This document shows, piece after piece, positions 45,304 through 54,147 of a DNA stretch of 64,000 nucleotides. The DNA lies in assembly GCA_020199835.1 (NCBI GenBank), contig JAIVJV010000011.1, forward strand, positions 1-64,000, read 5' to 3'. Positions within the stretch are counted from its first letter, which is position 1, and each line of letters starts with the position of its first letter. The notes under the pieces were generated by a model. The model ran no database searches, was not told the DNA's origin, and worked only from the letters and a program-made list of their open reading frames with translations. The DNA comes from Acidobacteriota bacterium. Its GTDB lineage: Bacteria > Acidobacteriota > Blastocatellia > Pyrinomonadales > Pyrinomonadaceae. The translations under genes and the position numbers were made by a program.

Positions 45304-45347
45304 AGTACAATGCGATCCAGTCTGCATCGAAAGGAAGCCGGTGATTA

Positions 45348-45914
45348 ATGGACAGTCGTTATTATCCCAACGTAGAGGCCGATGTTCCTCAACTAACTAC
45401 CGAACTGCGAACTCTTTTTGACAGCGAATATGAAGTGCAGACGTTCCAGGTCTCATCAACCAGTATGGTGCAGGCGCGCAAGTCAAACACGTTACGCGAC
45501 CTGACCGGCTTGTCTTCGGCACTGACGATCAAGATGACGCCAGAGCCCGGCGGCACGCGTGTCGAGATCGGAATGCAGAAGTGGTTTGACAAAGCCGCAG
45601 TCGCTGCCGTCGGCGCGATCGTCTTCGCCCCGCTGCTGGCGTTGGCCGCGCTCGGCGCATACTGGCAATACAAGCTTACAGAAGACGCGTGGAAGATAAT
45701 CGAAGATCACATCGCGCGCAAAGCGGGCGGCTACGTACCGCCATTGCCGGGACGCTGCGGCACCTGCGGCGCGGCGAACGTCGCGGGTTCTGACTTCTGT
45801 TCCTCGTGCGGCGCGAATTTGCGGGTGGGCCGCAATTGCCCTTCGTGCGGCGTCGCCCAAAAAGACATCTCCGCACGCTTTTGTAATCGCTGCGGCACCG
45901 CGCTGGCGGGATAA
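45348..45914 (+). CDS. Membrane protein with double zinc ribbon
   Basis: This 188-residue protein has an N-terminal SRPBCC-like or unknown alpha/beta region (about 1-80) and one hydrophobic segment (AAVAAVGAIVFAPLLALAALGAYW). Two zinc ribbons close the protein (C-GTCGAAN, FCSSCGANL; NCPSCGVAQ, FCNRCGTAL). Double zinc ribbons of this kind are common in uncharacterised bacterial membrane proteins. It is convergent with the ABC permease gene (3-bp gap). Function unknown. Confidence 0.65.
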   Translation: MDSRYYPNVEADVPQLTTELRTLFDSEYEVQTFQVSSTSMVQARKSNTLRDLTGLSSALTIKMTPEPGGTRVEIGMQKWFDKAAVAAVGAIVFAPLLALAALGAYWQYKLTEDAWKIIEDHIARKAGGYVPPLPGRCGTCGAANVAGSDFCSSCGANLRVGRNCPSCGVAQKDISARFCNRCGTALAG

Positions 45915-45917
45915 ATT

Positions 45918-47378
45918 TTAGTCGTGCCGGAGCGCCCGTACCGGATCGATGCGGGCGGCGCGCGAGGCGGGATAGAGGGCCGCGGCGATAGAAATGAGCA
46001 GCGCGAAGAGGATTGCGCCCACGGTTAGATAAAGCGGGAGATCGAAGAAGTCGATAAACGACGCGCCTTGCGGTTTGAGTACAAAACGATACGCCAAACG
46101 GTTCGCGAGTGCGGAGATTCCCCACGCCACCAGTACACCAACCACACCTCCAGTCACACCAATCACGGCCGCTTCGACAAAGAAGATCAACTTGATCTCG
46201 CGATCCTCCGCGCCGATCGCTTTCATAATCCCGATCTCGCGCGTGCGTTCGAGAATAGACATGATCATCGTGTTCGCAATGCCAAACGACGCCACCAGCA
46301 GCGAGATCCCGCCAAGCAGTCCCAACACTGAATCGATGATCAAAAACACCGTGCGGATCTCGTCCAACTCGTCGACGATCGAGAAACTGCCAAAACCCAG
46401 ATCGCTAAGTTTCTGACGTACTTCAGCGAGGTGCACGGGATCCGCGACGCGCACGACCGCAAGCTCGTAACCTTCCGACTGACCCTCGCCAAGATTTCCA
46501 CCGCGGCGCGCCAGGGCCAACGCAACCTGGCTCATGGGACCACGATGCCGAGTGGCCCAATCATGCGCCGTCGGTAAAGGAATGTAGATTCCGGCGCTCG
46601 GCATCATGCCGCGCATCCCACCCTGGCCCGCGCCCTCTCTCACTTCCGCGGCCAACACACCGGCGATGCGAAATGATCGCGTCTCAACGTCGGGCGCAGA
46701 CTCGTCTATTCCCGGATCGTCGAGGGGAATACCGAAAAAGTTTGGTGTCTCCTCTTCTTGCTCCTTCTGCGCATCATTCGACTTATCCGACGCCGGCGCC
46801 AGCAACTCAATCGTCTTGCCGATTGCATCCGCGGGTTTGTCGTAGCCGTAATCGCGAACGAACCGCTCAGACACAACGGCCTCGTCAGCGGTCGGCGACG
46901 AAATCATCCTTCCTGCCGCAAAGTTTTGAAAACGAGTTGAGGCGTTTGGAATGTTCGCGCCGCCAACAAACTGACTCAGAAGTTTGTCATTTGAACGCAC
47001 GTAAACCGTGAAGTTCACGCTCGGCTCGACATAGGCGACGCCGTTAATCGCCGCAATCTCTTTGATGCCTGCCTCGTCGAGAATGCGTGTCGGTGTACGG
47101 TTGCCACGGGCGCTGGGCTCGCGACGGCCATCATCCCGCCGCGCCGGACGGTCGAGTCCGGCAAGATTGCTAAGCCCGCGGCCGTATACCTGGATCTCGT
47201 TAAAGAAGTCGAGCGCCTTGAAACGCTCAAGCATGTTGCCCTGCAAACCAAGTCCAAACGAAACCATTGTGACGATCACTGCCACGCCGACAATCACTCC
47301 CATCGTCGTCAAGGTCGCACGCAGTTTTGCCTGCCGCAGATTTCTGAGCGCGAGATGGAGTATGTCGAGAAAACTCAT
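45918..47378 (-). CDS. MacB/FtsX-type ABC transporter permease
   Basis: The protein of about 486 residues begins MSFLDILHLALRNLRQAKLRA, the standard MacB-PCD start with TM1. A periplasmic domain (about 55-340) precedes three C-terminal TMs (LIIDSVLGLLGGISLLVASFG, AVIGVTGGVVGVLVAWG, TVGAILFALLISIAAALYP) and the ending SRAARIDPVRALRHD. The family pumps lipoproteins, peptides or drugs, or transmits force. Its likely ATPase is encoded three genes upstream at 49028-49705. The 81-codon upstream extension overlaps the HAD gene and is rejected. Confidence 0.88.
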   Translation of the reverse strand: MSFLDILHLALRNLRQAKLRATLTTMGVIVGVAVIVTMVSFGLGLQGNMLERFKALDFFNEIQVYGRGLSNLAGLDRPARRDDGRREPSARGNRTPTRILDEAGIKEIAAINGVAYVEPSVNFTVYVRSNDKLLSQFVGGANIPNASTRFQNFAAGRMISSPTADEAVVSERFVRDYGYDKPADAIGKTIELLAPASDKSNDAQKEQEEETPNFFGIPLDDPGIDESAPDVETRSFRIAGVLAAEVREGAGQGGMRGMMPSAGIYIPLPTAHDWATRHRGPMSQVALALARRGGNLGEGQSEGYELAVVRVADPVHLAEVRQKLSDLGFGSFSIVDELDEIRTVFLIIDSVLGLLGGISLLVASFGIANTMIMSILERTREIGIMKAIGAEDREIKLIFFVEAAVIGVTGGVVGVLVAWGISALANRLAYRFVLKPQGASFIDFFDLPLYLTVGAILFALLISIAAALYPASRAARIDPVRALRHD

Positions 47379-47391
47379 AATGAGTGGCGGC

Positions 47392-48090
47392 TCAGTGTTG
47401 GTTATAAACGAGATGGACGGCGTCCACGGTCCAGTCCGCCAAACTACCCGTGACAACGTCGGCGCCCACCGCGCGAAGCTCTGCTTCAGTAACCGTGTTG
47501 GTGACGCCGAGCGTTCGCATTCCGGCGCCACGCGCCGATTCGATTCCCGGCGGCGAATCTTCAATTGCCAAACATTCCGATGCCAGCAGCGGCAGCAATC
47601 GTTCACGCTGTCGCTTCTCATTCAATTTCGCTAAACCGCAGACATAACAATCCGGCGCGGGCTTGCAAACGGAAGTGTCCTCCGCAGTGACGACGACAGA
47701 AAAAAGCGGCCCGAGATTAGCGCGCTCAAACACATAACCGACTTCGGCTTTGTTCGCCATACTCACCAGACCGATTGAAAATTGCCGCGACGTCGCTTTC
47801 AAGAACGTAAGTACACCGGGAAACAACGGCAGTTCGTCTTTGATCATTTCGCGGTGTATGGCTGTCTTCGCGTCCTGCACCGACTCGAGCATCACGTCAG
47901 TAAGCGGTTTGCCGGCCTTTGCAAACATCGATCGCACAAACGTCCGATCGTCATTTCCCAGCGCGCTGAAGTACAACTCTTCCGTCACTTCAATATCGTG
48001 CGGACGCAACACGTCCGTGTAAGCCTTCATTTGAATCGTTTCGTCGTCGATGATGACGCCGTTGAAATCGAAAAAGATGGCTTTGATCAT
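47392..48090 (-). CDS. HAD-superfamily hydrolase with DxN in motif I
   Basis: This 232-residue protein resembles beta-phosphoglucomutase/phosphatase-type HAD enzymes. Motif I reads FFDFNGVIIDD, so the nucleophile Asp is kept but the second Asp (general acid/base in DxD) is Asn. Motif II (LVSMANKAEVG), the Lys of motif III (CKPAPDCY) and the acidic motif IV (AIEDSPPGIESA) are present. Mutase/phosphatase efficiency may therefore be altered. ATGA overlap with the CNB-DUF1003 gene; 13 nt before the permease start. Confidence 0.82.
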   Translation of the reverse strand: MIKAIFFDFNGVIIDDETIQMKAYTDVLRPHDIEVTEELYFSALGNDDRTFVRSMFAKAGKPLTDVMLESVQDAKTAIHREMIKDELPLFPGVLTFLKATSRQFSIGLVSMANKAEVGYVFERANLGPLFSVVVTAEDTSVCKPAPDCYVCGLAKLNEKRQRERLLPLLASECLAIEDSPPGIESARGAGMRTLGVTNTVTEAELRAVGADVVTGSLADWTVDAVHLVYNQH

Positions 48091-48938
48091 TTGGTTTGGG
48101 TTCTCATCTCCTCAAACAGTTTCGGCAAACGCTCGCTCTCCAGCACATCCAAACGCCGCAACACTTCGGCCAGCGACAACTCGTTTTTCAAGTTCACCTG
48201 GTAATCGAGATCCGCGCGCAACCGATCTTTTTCGCCCTGCCGGTTCTGCGACATCATGATGATCGGCGCTTGCATGCCTGCGATCACGGCGAGCGTGAGA
48301 TTCAACATCGCATAGGGCGCGGGATCAAAGCCACGGATCAATATCCAGGAGTTAAGCACGATCCAGAAAATGATCGCCACAAACGAGGTGATGATGAACT
48401 TCCAACTGCCGCCAAACTCCGCGATCAGGTCAGCCGCACGATCAGCCAGCGTCAGACGTGCTTTTTCTTCTTCGTTCGCGTTGCGCGAAACACGCGACCG
48501 CAACAGTTCGTCCGTGCGCCGCAAACGATCGGTCAACGCACTCAACATCTCCAGCGCCACGTCCGGTTTGGTTCTGACGAAAGAGAGAAATGCATCGCGC
48601 GACAGAACTGCGAGGCGCGAGTCTTCGATCACTTTTGCGTCAGCGGAACGCTGCCGCCCGTCAATGATCGACATCTCACCGAAAAAGTCGCCCTGGGCCA
48701 ACTCCGCGAGGGTCAGTTCCTGCTTGTCGTCGTCGTGAATGCTGATTCGCACGCGCCCGCTTTCGATCAGGTACATCGCGTCGCCGGTATCGCCTTGGCG
48801 AAACAGTCGTGTGTTCTGCGGGACGGTTTTTTCGGAAAGCAGATTGCGCAGATCTCTCGCCGCATCGTCGTCGAGTGAAGCGAAGAGCGGCACGGATCGA
48901 AGCGCTTCAAGCGTCATTTGGCTGGCGGGGTTAGACAT
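48087..48938 (-). CDS. Cyclic-nucleotide-binding domain fused to DUF1003 membrane domain
   Basis: The product of about 283 residues begins MSNPASQMTLEALRSVPLFA with GGAGGA before the ATG. A CNB domain (about 10-130) contains the phosphate-binding cassette FFGEMSIIDGRQRSADAKV, with the conserved Glu and an Arg. The DUF1003 region (about 165-280) has two TMs (ITSFVAIIFWIVLNSWILIR, LNLTLAVIAGMQAPIIMMSQ) and a coiled tail. It may sense cAMP at the membrane; a predicted adenylate cyclase lies two genes upstream. A longer frame to 49031 only translates an inverted repeat and is rejected. Confidence 0.85.
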   Translation of the reverse strand: MSNPASQMTLEALRSVPLFASLDDDAARDLRNLLSEKTVPQNTRLFRQGDTGDAMYLIESGRVRISIHDDDKQELTLAELAQGDFFGEMSIIDGRQRSADAKVIEDSRLAVLSRDAFLSFVRTKPDVALEMLSALTDRLRRTDELLRSRVSRNANEEEKARLTLADRAADLIAEFGGSWKFIITSFVAIIFWIVLNSWILIRGFDPAPYAMLNLTLAVIAGMQAPIIMMSQNRQGEKDRLRADLDYQVNLKNELSLAEVLRRLDVLESERLPKLFEEMRTQTK

Positions 48939-48961
48939 GCGATCCTCCATTATGGGGTCAC

Positions 48962-49018
48962 CTGGGACCGCAGGCGTCTCGCCTGCCTGAGTTGCAGGCG
49001 AGACGCCTGCGGTCCCAG
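48962..49018. repeat. Perfect 25-bp inverted repeat
   Basis: Arms at 48962-48986 and 48994-49018 are exact complements separated by a 7-nt loop; each arm contains CCGCAGGCGTCTCGCCTGC. It lies between the ABC ATPase stop (49028) and the CNB-DUF1003 start (48938). Read through, it would add the peptide GVSPATQAGETPAVPG to the next gene, a kind of spurious N-terminus. It could also act as a terminator or mRNA-stabilising stem. Confidence 0.92.
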
Positions 49019-49027
49019 TTTCAAAGC

Positions 49028-49705
49028 TCACAACACAACTTTTCCATCTTTCATAAACACGATGCGGTCGGCGAAGCTGTTCGCAAGTTCGTGATCGTGC
49101 GTGACCATCAGAATGGTCAAGCCATCCTGATTCACCATCTCGCGCAAGAGGCCGAGCAGCTCATGCGCACGCGTCGAATCGAGATTTCCGGTCGGCTCGT
49201 CGGCGAGCAGCACCTTGGGATTGTTTGCCAGTGCGCGCGCGATTGCGACGCGCTGCTGTTCGCCGCCGGACAACTCCGAGGGCTTGTGTTCCAAGCGATC
49301 GCCGAGTCCGACTCTCGCCAGCAACTCACTCGAACGCGCGCGTCTTTGTTGGCCGCGCAAGCCGCCAAACGCGAGGGCGAGCGCGACGTTCTCGCGCGCG
49401 CTCATCGTCGGAATAAGATTGAAGTTTTGAAAGATCATGCCGACGGAAAAACGCCGGTAGCGCGCCATCTCTTTCTTCGTAAACGGACCGAGCGGCTTCG
49501 ACGCGAAATGGACTTCGCCCTTTGTCGGGTGATCGAGTCCGCCAAGCATGTTGAGTAAAGTAGATTTCCCCGAACCCGACGTTCCCTGGATCGCAACGAA
49601 CTCGCGCTCCCCGATTTCGAGCGAGACATTATCGAGGGCCGTCACACTGTTGGTGCCCATCTGGTAAATTTTGAAGACTTCCTGGGCGGCTAAAATAGCG
49701 CTCAT
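49028..49705 (-). CDS. MacB/LolD-type ABC transporter ATPase
   Basis: This 225-residue ATPase has Walker [17 protein letters not shown], the Q-loop in [16 protein letters not shown], signature [15 protein letters not shown], Walker [14 protein letters not shown] and the H-loop THDHE. The SGGEQQR/PTGNLD set is that of the MacB/LolD/FtsE group. It should pair with the permease at 45918-47378, although two other genes lie between. Its start overlaps the cyclase stop by 4 bp. Confidence 0.92.
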   Translation of the reverse strand: MSAILAAQEVFKIYQMGTNSVTALDNVSLEIGEREFVAIQGTSGSGKSTLLNMLGGLDHPTKGEVHFASKPLGPFTKKEMARYRRFSVGMIFQNFNLIPTMSARENVALALAFGGLRGQQRRARSSELLARVGLGDRLEHKPSELSGGEQQRVAIARALANNPKVLLADEPTGNLDSTRAHELLGLLREMVNQDGLTILMVTHDHELANSFADRIVFMKDGKVVL

Positions 49706-51543
49706 TGCGTTTCACTGATTCGCCACAACTCGAATCGCTGATTATCAAAACCTTTCAACGACATATCAAACTCCACGGCTGACAAACGCTTCTCCGCGAG
49801 TAGCTCACGCACTCTCATGTCTTCGTAAACCGAGCCGGAGATTATCACGTCGTGCCCCGACGAAAGACCTTCGAGACGTGCGGCCATGTTCACTGTCGAA
49901 CCGAAATAATCGAGTCGATCGTTGAGAGTTACGGCGATGCATGGACCAGTATGCAGGCCGGCTTTCAACTGCAAGGGCGTGCTGCCGTCCGTGGGTTCAG
50001 CGAGCGCGCGTTGCGCTTCGAGCATCGCTTCCAGGCCGTCAACAGCGCAACGAAAAACAGCCATCACGGCGTCGCCGATTGTTTTCACCACCGCGCCATC
50101 GTGTGCGGCGATGGATTTCCGCAGCACGTCGAAGTGGTTCATGACGCGGCCGAACGCAGTGGCGTCCCCGATCTCGCGATAGAGCTTCGTTGAGTCGCGC
50201 AGATCGGTGAAGAGCACGGTCAACGTGCCGACCGAGATCTGTTCGCCAGGCCGCAATGCTTCCGCGGCAAACAGATCGCGAAACATCTGCAAGGCAGTAA
50301 CCTCCGCTGCCGTCGTGGCTTGATCGTTCCACGCCATGCGTTCGAGCATCAGCAACTGTTCGGCGCTCGTTTCGTTTCGCACGTCGAGCGAGAACTTCTC
50401 TGCTACCCGCAGCGTGTCCGTGGTCCAGTCGTGTGTGGAGAGCGTGATTCGCGCGGAGGTAGCCCCGTCGTTTGTCACGGACACGTCCTGCGAACCCGGC
50501 AGCTCGAGTGCGCGCAAGCGATAACTGCCACGTTCGAGCGGCAAGTTCAGCACGCGTGCTTCACCGGGCGGGAGCAGTTGCTGGGCCACGATGTGCGGCG
50601 TCCACTCCGGACTGCCGATGCAATACGCTTGCACGCCAACACGCCGCACCGCCGGGTTCGGACGAAACGTGAGTTCCACGTAGCGATCGAAGTTCACCTG
50701 GAAATCGATATTGCAACCGGCGCAGTGAACGTCCGTGTGAATGTCTCTCAACGAGCGGCCGGACTCCTGTGGACCACGACATAACGGACAGAGCAAGTCC
50801 CACTGAAAGTCGAGCCAGCCGACGCGCGTCGCGCGCAGACAGATTTCCAGCACGTCGCGGCGCGATTCGTTCCAGTCGTCAGCGAGCTTATAAGGACGGA
50901 TGCGCTTAACCGCGAGATCGTCGGCGCGTTCCAGAAACTCTGCGAGTCGATCGGCAAGAGCTCGTTTTTCCGACGGCAACTGCGCCTGGTCCAGATCTGC
51001 TACCAGTTTTTGTTTTAGCGAAGTGAGTCGCGCGAGATCGAATACGGACTGCGAAGTGCTCGGCAGGCTGGTCGCCTGGACCAGTCCGTCGACAGCGGCC
51101 TTGTCGTAATTTTGAATCGCGCCACGAAAACGACGAGCGATGATGAGATTCAGTTGCAATGAGATCGCGATCGCACCTGGCAGGTTTCGCGGCGTGGACC
51201 AAAGCTCGTAAATGAGGTGCGTACCGCCGTCGGCCTTTGGCGTTAACTCGGCCAGCACGCGCAGGCGCGCGAGTGGTCCTTTGTTGTAAACGCGTTCGAT
51301 GCCGAAACGAGAAGGCCTGACCCACTCGAAAGGTTGTTCTTCCCATTCGACGGGCAGGCCGTAAATTGAGAGCTTCACTTTGCGGCGCGCGTTGCGGAGC
51401 CGCGTTTGGGCGGTGTCGACTTCGATCTCGGGGACGCCGGTGTCGCGATTGAAACGGTTAGTATCAGCAATAAAAGGCCAAAGTCTCTCCGGACTCGATT
51501 TGAGATCAAACTCCCATCGTTTATGAAGCTCACGGAAAGACAT
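49702..51543 (-). CDS. SRPBCC - zinc/beta domain - class III adenylate cyclase fusion
   Basis: This 613-residue protein has an N-terminal START/SRPBCC-like domain (about 1-150, FDLKSSPERLWPFIADTNRF), a middle DUF5939-like region with CPLCRG and HCAGC, and a C-terminal class III cyclase domain (about 430-610). The cyclase has both metal Asp residues (LFTDLRDST, IGDAVMAVF), the adenine-selecting Lys (VKTIGD) and Asp (LDYFGSTVN), and transition-state Asn and Arg (VNMAARLE). It should make cAMP in the cytoplasm, perhaps gated by a hydrophobic ligand; gating is inference. Confidence 0.88.
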   Translation of the reverse strand: MSFRELHKRWEFDLKSSPERLWPFIADTNRFNRDTGVPEIEVDTAQTRLRNARRKVKLSIYGLPVEWEEQPFEWVRPSRFGIERVYNKGPLARLRVLAELTPKADGGTHLIYELWSTPRNLPGAIAISLQLNLIIARRFRGAIQNYDKAAVDGLVQATSLPSTSQSVFDLARLTSLKQKLVADLDQAQLPSEKRALADRLAEFLERADDLAVKRIRPYKLADDWNESRRDVLEICLRATRVGWLDFQWDLLCPLCRGPQESGRSLRDIHTDVHCAGCNIDFQVNFDRYVELTFRPNPAVRRVGVQAYCIGSPEWTPHIVAQQLLPPGEARVLNLPLERGSYRLRALELPGSQDVSVTNDGATSARITLSTHDWTTDTLRVAEKFSLDVRNETSAEQLLMLERMAWNDQATTAAEVTALQMFRDLFAAEALRPGEQISVGTLTVLFTDLRDSTKLYREIGDATAFGRVMNHFDVLRKSIAAHDGAVVKTIGDAVMAVFRCAVDGLEAMLEAQRALAEPTDGSTPLQLKAGLHTGPCIAVTLNDRLDYFGSTVNMAARLEGLSSGHDVIISGSVYEDMRVRELLAEKRLSAVEFDMSLKGFDNQRFELWRISETQ

Positions 51544-51561
51544 TAGCCATTGCCGATTTTT

Positions 51562-51640
51562 GATTTTCGATTGCCGATTGGCCAGCTACTTGATCGTCCC
51601 TTTGAACGCGGATAGTCGGTCAAATCGGCAATCGAAAATC
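51562..51640. repeat. Perfect 18-bp inverted repeat with extra degenerate units
   Basis: GATTTTCGATTGCCGATT (51562-51579) and its complement (51623-51640) are separated by 43 nt. Additional units of the same theme flank them (TTGCCGATTTT near 51550, GGCAATCGAAAAT at 51641-51653). It fills the gap between the cyclase start and the nuoI stop. Confidence 0.88.
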
Positions 51641-51655
51641 GGCAATCGAAAATGA

Positions 51656-52177
51656 CTAGACTTCCTTGTATTCCGAATCCACATCTTCGTGCGAGAGCGC
51701 AACGCGGTAGTTCTTCGATTGCAGTTGCTTCGTGATCAGCAGATCGTCTTTAGTCTTGAGGAGATCCGCGCGATTGTAAACGGAAAGTTCGAAGTTGTAG
51801 CCGTGCGTGATCGCGTCCTTCGGACACGCTTCGACGCAATAACCGCAAAAGATGCAACGGCCGTAATCGATGTTGTAGACCTCGGCGTAACGTTCATCGA
51901 TGCCGATTCGTTCTTCGGGCGGACGGGGATCGTCAGCCGCGACGATGTAAATGCATTCGGAAGGACACGCGGCCGCGCAGAGATAACAGGCGACGCACTT
52001 TTCCCGGCCGAGTTCGTCAACGTGCAACAGGTGCATGCCGCGATAGCGCGGCTGCATGGTGACCGGCTCGTCGGGATATTCCACCGTCCACTTGCGCTTG
52101 GGAATGTAAGACAAGGTCACGCCCATTCCCTGGATGATGGCTTTGGTCGACTCGATAACGTCAGAAATAATTGACAT
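51656..52177 (-). CDS. nuoI: NADH-quinone oxidoreductase subunit I (2x[4Fe-4S] ferredoxin-like)
   Basis: This 173-residue protein carries two 4Fe-4S motifs, CVACYLCAAACP and CIFCGYCVEACP, within the NuoI pattern (YRGMHLLHVDELGREKC; EVYNIDYGRC; CPKDAITHGYNFELSVYNR). NuoI passes electrons between the peripheral arm and quinone site of complex I. No other nuo gene is next to it, which is unusual; it lies between a DUF4190 protein and the cyclase. Expression may depend on the sucD promoter run. Confidence 0.92.
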   Translation of the reverse strand: MSIISDVIESTKAIIQGMGVTLSYIPKRKWTVEYPDEPVTMQPRYRGMHLLHVDELGREKCVACYLCAAACPSECIYIVAADDPRPPEERIGIDERYAEVYNIDYGRCIFCGYCVEACPKDAITHGYNFELSVYNRADLLKTKDDLLITKQLQSKNYRVALSHEDVDSEYKEV

Positions 52178-52198
52178 GTGCTCAGTGTAATGCCTGTG

Positions 52199-52741
52199 TC
52201 AAAAACCCCCAAAGGCTCCGACCAGCAGAAGCCAAAGGAACAACAGCCCGTACAAGAGAATCGTCAAACTTCCGGTCACTACGCCAATGATCGCCATTGA
52301 TTTTCCGCTCGTCGTGTAAGGGTTCTTTTTGATCTGCGACAACGCCATCCAGCCGAGTATTACAGCCAATACGCCTGGTATCGGCCCCAAACAACCTAAA
52401 ACAAGGCCGAGAATGCCGATAATCATCGAAGCGACGGCCAGTGTTTGACTTTGTTGATGTACCGGCCGCGCTGGTGGTGGCGGCGGTTGCCATCCCGGCG
52501 ACATCGGTGACATTGGCGGACGTTCATCGGGCGCAACCCACGCCGGAGGCATCGGTGGGTCACGCGGCAGCCACTGGGTTTCCTGTTCGGAGGCGGTCGT
52601 GACTTTCGGGTCGCGGATCTTTGGATCCCAGTTCGGGTCAACTGGTGGAGACAATTCCTCGATCAGGAGCGAACCATCGTCCGAACAGAAAGTGAGCCAA
52701 ACCTCGTTGTACTGCCGGTTACACTGCGGACAATACTTCAT
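52199..52741 (-). CDS. DUF4190-type membrane protein with zinc ribbon
   Basis: The product of about 180 residues starts MKYCPQCNRQYNEVWLTFCSDDGS (zinc ribbon with C-x2-C and one more Cys). It continues with a Pro-rich linker and ends with two TMs (LAVASMIIGILGLVLGCLGPIPGVLAVILG; SLTILLYGLLFLWLLLV) as in DUF4190 proteins. The longer frame to 52849 overlaps ndk and is unlikely. Function unknown. It sits between ndk (7-bp gap) and nuoI. Confidence 0.72.
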   Translation of the reverse strand: MKYCPQCNRQYNEVWLTFCSDDGSLLIEELSPPVDPNWDPKIRDPKVTTASEQETQWLPRDPPMPPAWVAPDERPPMSPMSPGWQPPPPPARPVHQQSQTLAVASMIIGILGLVLGCLGPIPGVLAVILGWMALSQIKKNPYTTSGKSMAIIGVVTGSLTILLYGLLFLWLLLVGAFGGF

Positions 52742-52748
52742 CTGCGGG

Positions 52749-53165
52749 TCAGACCAGTTCCAGGCGACTGAAGAAGTAACCGATTTCGATTGCGGCGTTT
52801 TCGTCTGAGTCGGAGCCGTGCACGGCGTTCTCGCCGACGGAACCGCCAAACTCTTTTCGCAGCGTGCCGGCGTCGGCTTTCGCCGGATCGGTGGCGCCCA
52901 TCAGATCGCGCCACGCTTTAACGGCGCCTTCTTTTTCGAGGGCCATGACGACGCATGGACCACTCGACATGAATTCAGTGAGTCCACTGAAGAACGGGCG
53001 CTCGCGATGCACTTCGTAAAAGCCTTCAGCCTCGCGGCGCGTGATGTGAATGAGTTTTAAGCCACGGATTTTGAAACCGCCATCAAGAATCCGTTGAATG
53101 ATCGATCCTGTGTGGCCCGCGCGCACTGCGTCGGGTTTGATGATTCCGAAAGTTAAGTTCGTCAT
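52749..53165 (-). CDS. ndk: Nucleoside diphosphate kinase
   Basis: This 138-residue kinase balances NTP pools by phosphotransfer through a His intermediate. It has the family start [10 protein letters not shown], the RPFF block and the active-site segment [20 protein letters not shown] with the phosphorylated His. Length is normal. The ATG overlaps the sucD stop by 4 bp; sucCD-ndk linkage is common because succinyl-CoA synthetase makes ATP or GTP. Confidence 0.97.
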   Translation of the reverse strand: MTNLTFGIIKPDAVRAGHTGSIIQRILDGGFKIRGLKLIHITRREAEGFYEVHRERPFFSGLTEFMSSGPCVVMALEKEGAVKAWRDLMGATDPAKADAGTLRKEFGGSVGENAVHGSDSDENAAIEIGYFFSRLELV

Positions 53166-54037
53166 TTATTTTGTACGGCTTCCTTCATTGCTTTTCCGAT
53201 GTCGGCCGGCGACTTAACGACGTGAATGCCGGCCTCGTCCAGGGCTTTCATCTTCTCCGCCGCAGTTCCCTTGCCGCCCGCGATGATCGCACCTGCATGG
53301 CCCATGCGACGGCCCGGCGGCGCGGTTTGACCGGCGATGAACGCGACGATCGGTTTGGTGACGTGCTCCCTGGCAAACGCAGCCGCGTCTTCTTCCGCAG
53401 TGCCGCCGATCTCGCCGATCATGACGATGCCGACCGTTTCCGGATCGTCCTGGAACAAGCGCAACGCATCGACGTGCGTGGTGCCGACGATCGGATCGCC
53501 GCCGATGCCGATTGCTGATGATTGGCCCAGGCCGAGTGCGGTTAGCTGGCCCACGGCTTCGTAGGTCAACGTTCCGGAGCGCGAGACGACACCGATGTTT
53601 CCTTCTTTGTGAATGTGACCGGGCATGATTCCGATCTTGCATTTGCCGGGCGAGATGATGCCGGGACAGTTTGGACCAATCAGGCGGGTTTGTTTGTCGC
53701 TCAGATACTCTTTGACTTTGACCATATCGAGCGTGGGGATGCCTTCGGTGATGCAAACGACGACGGGAATGCCGGCGTCGGCAGCTTCCATAACCGCGTC
53801 GGCAGCGAATGACGGCGGCACATAGATCACGGACGCGTTCGCGCCGGCTTCTTTCACCGCATCAACGACGGAATTAAAAACCGGAATCCCCTCGTGCGTC
53901 GTGCCGCCCTTTCCGGGCGTCACGCCACCGACAATGTTCGTTCCATACTCCACCATCTGTTTGGTATGAAACGTCCCCTCTTTGCCCGTAATCCCCTGCA
54001 CGATCAGACGGGTAGACTTATCAACAAGAACACTCAA
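53162..54037 (-). CDS. sucD: Succinyl-CoA synthetase alpha subunit
   Basis: This 291-residue subunit binds CoA and carries the phosphohistidine. Blocks seen are [21 protein letters not shown] (CoA loop), [26 protein letters not shown] and [15 protein letters not shown] containing the catalytic His. With SucC it makes ATP/GTP in the TCA cycle. Unusually, sucC lies about 2.5 kb upstream, separated by three other genes, and sucD has its own promoter at 54079-54106. Confidence 0.97.
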   Translation of the reverse strand: MSVLVDKSTRLIVQGITGKEGTFHTKQMVEYGTNIVGGVTPGKGGTTHEGIPVFNSVVDAVKEAGANASVIYVPPSFAADAVMEAADAGIPVVVCITEGIPTLDMVKVKEYLSDKQTRLIGPNCPGIISPGKCKIGIMPGHIHKEGNIGVVSRSGTLTYEAVGQLTALGLGQSSAIGIGGDPIVGTTHVDALRLFQDDPETVGIVMIGEIGGTAEEDAAAFAREHVTKPIVAFIAGQTAPPGRRMGHAGAIIAGGKGTAAEKMKALDEAGIHVVKSPADIGKAMKEAVQNK

Positions 54038-54078
54038 CGATAAATGCTCCTTAGTTTAGGGCTGATACAAAAGGCGGC

Positions 54079-54106
54079 AGTATAACAGTGACAACAAACG
54101 GGACAA
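54079..54106 (-). promoter_or_regulatory. sucD promoter
   Basis: On the minus strand TTGTCC (complement of 54101-54106), a 16-bp spacer and TATACT (complement of 54079-54084) predict a start near 54072, about 35 nt before the sucD ATG. A private promoter makes sense because sucD is separated from sucC. Confidence 0.6.
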
Positions 54107-54147
54107 AAGCAAGAGTCCATTTAACGCCGGTATTATTACAACTAAGA

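Noticed and set aside
47379-47621. 81-residue N-terminal extension of the ABC permease
   Set aside because: It overlaps the HAD gene on the same strand in another frame, and the family start MSFLDILHLALRNL follows it.
48939-49031. N-terminal extension of the CNB-DUF1003 protein
   Set aside because: It translates the 25-bp inverted repeat; a strong GGAGGA site supports the ATG at 48938.
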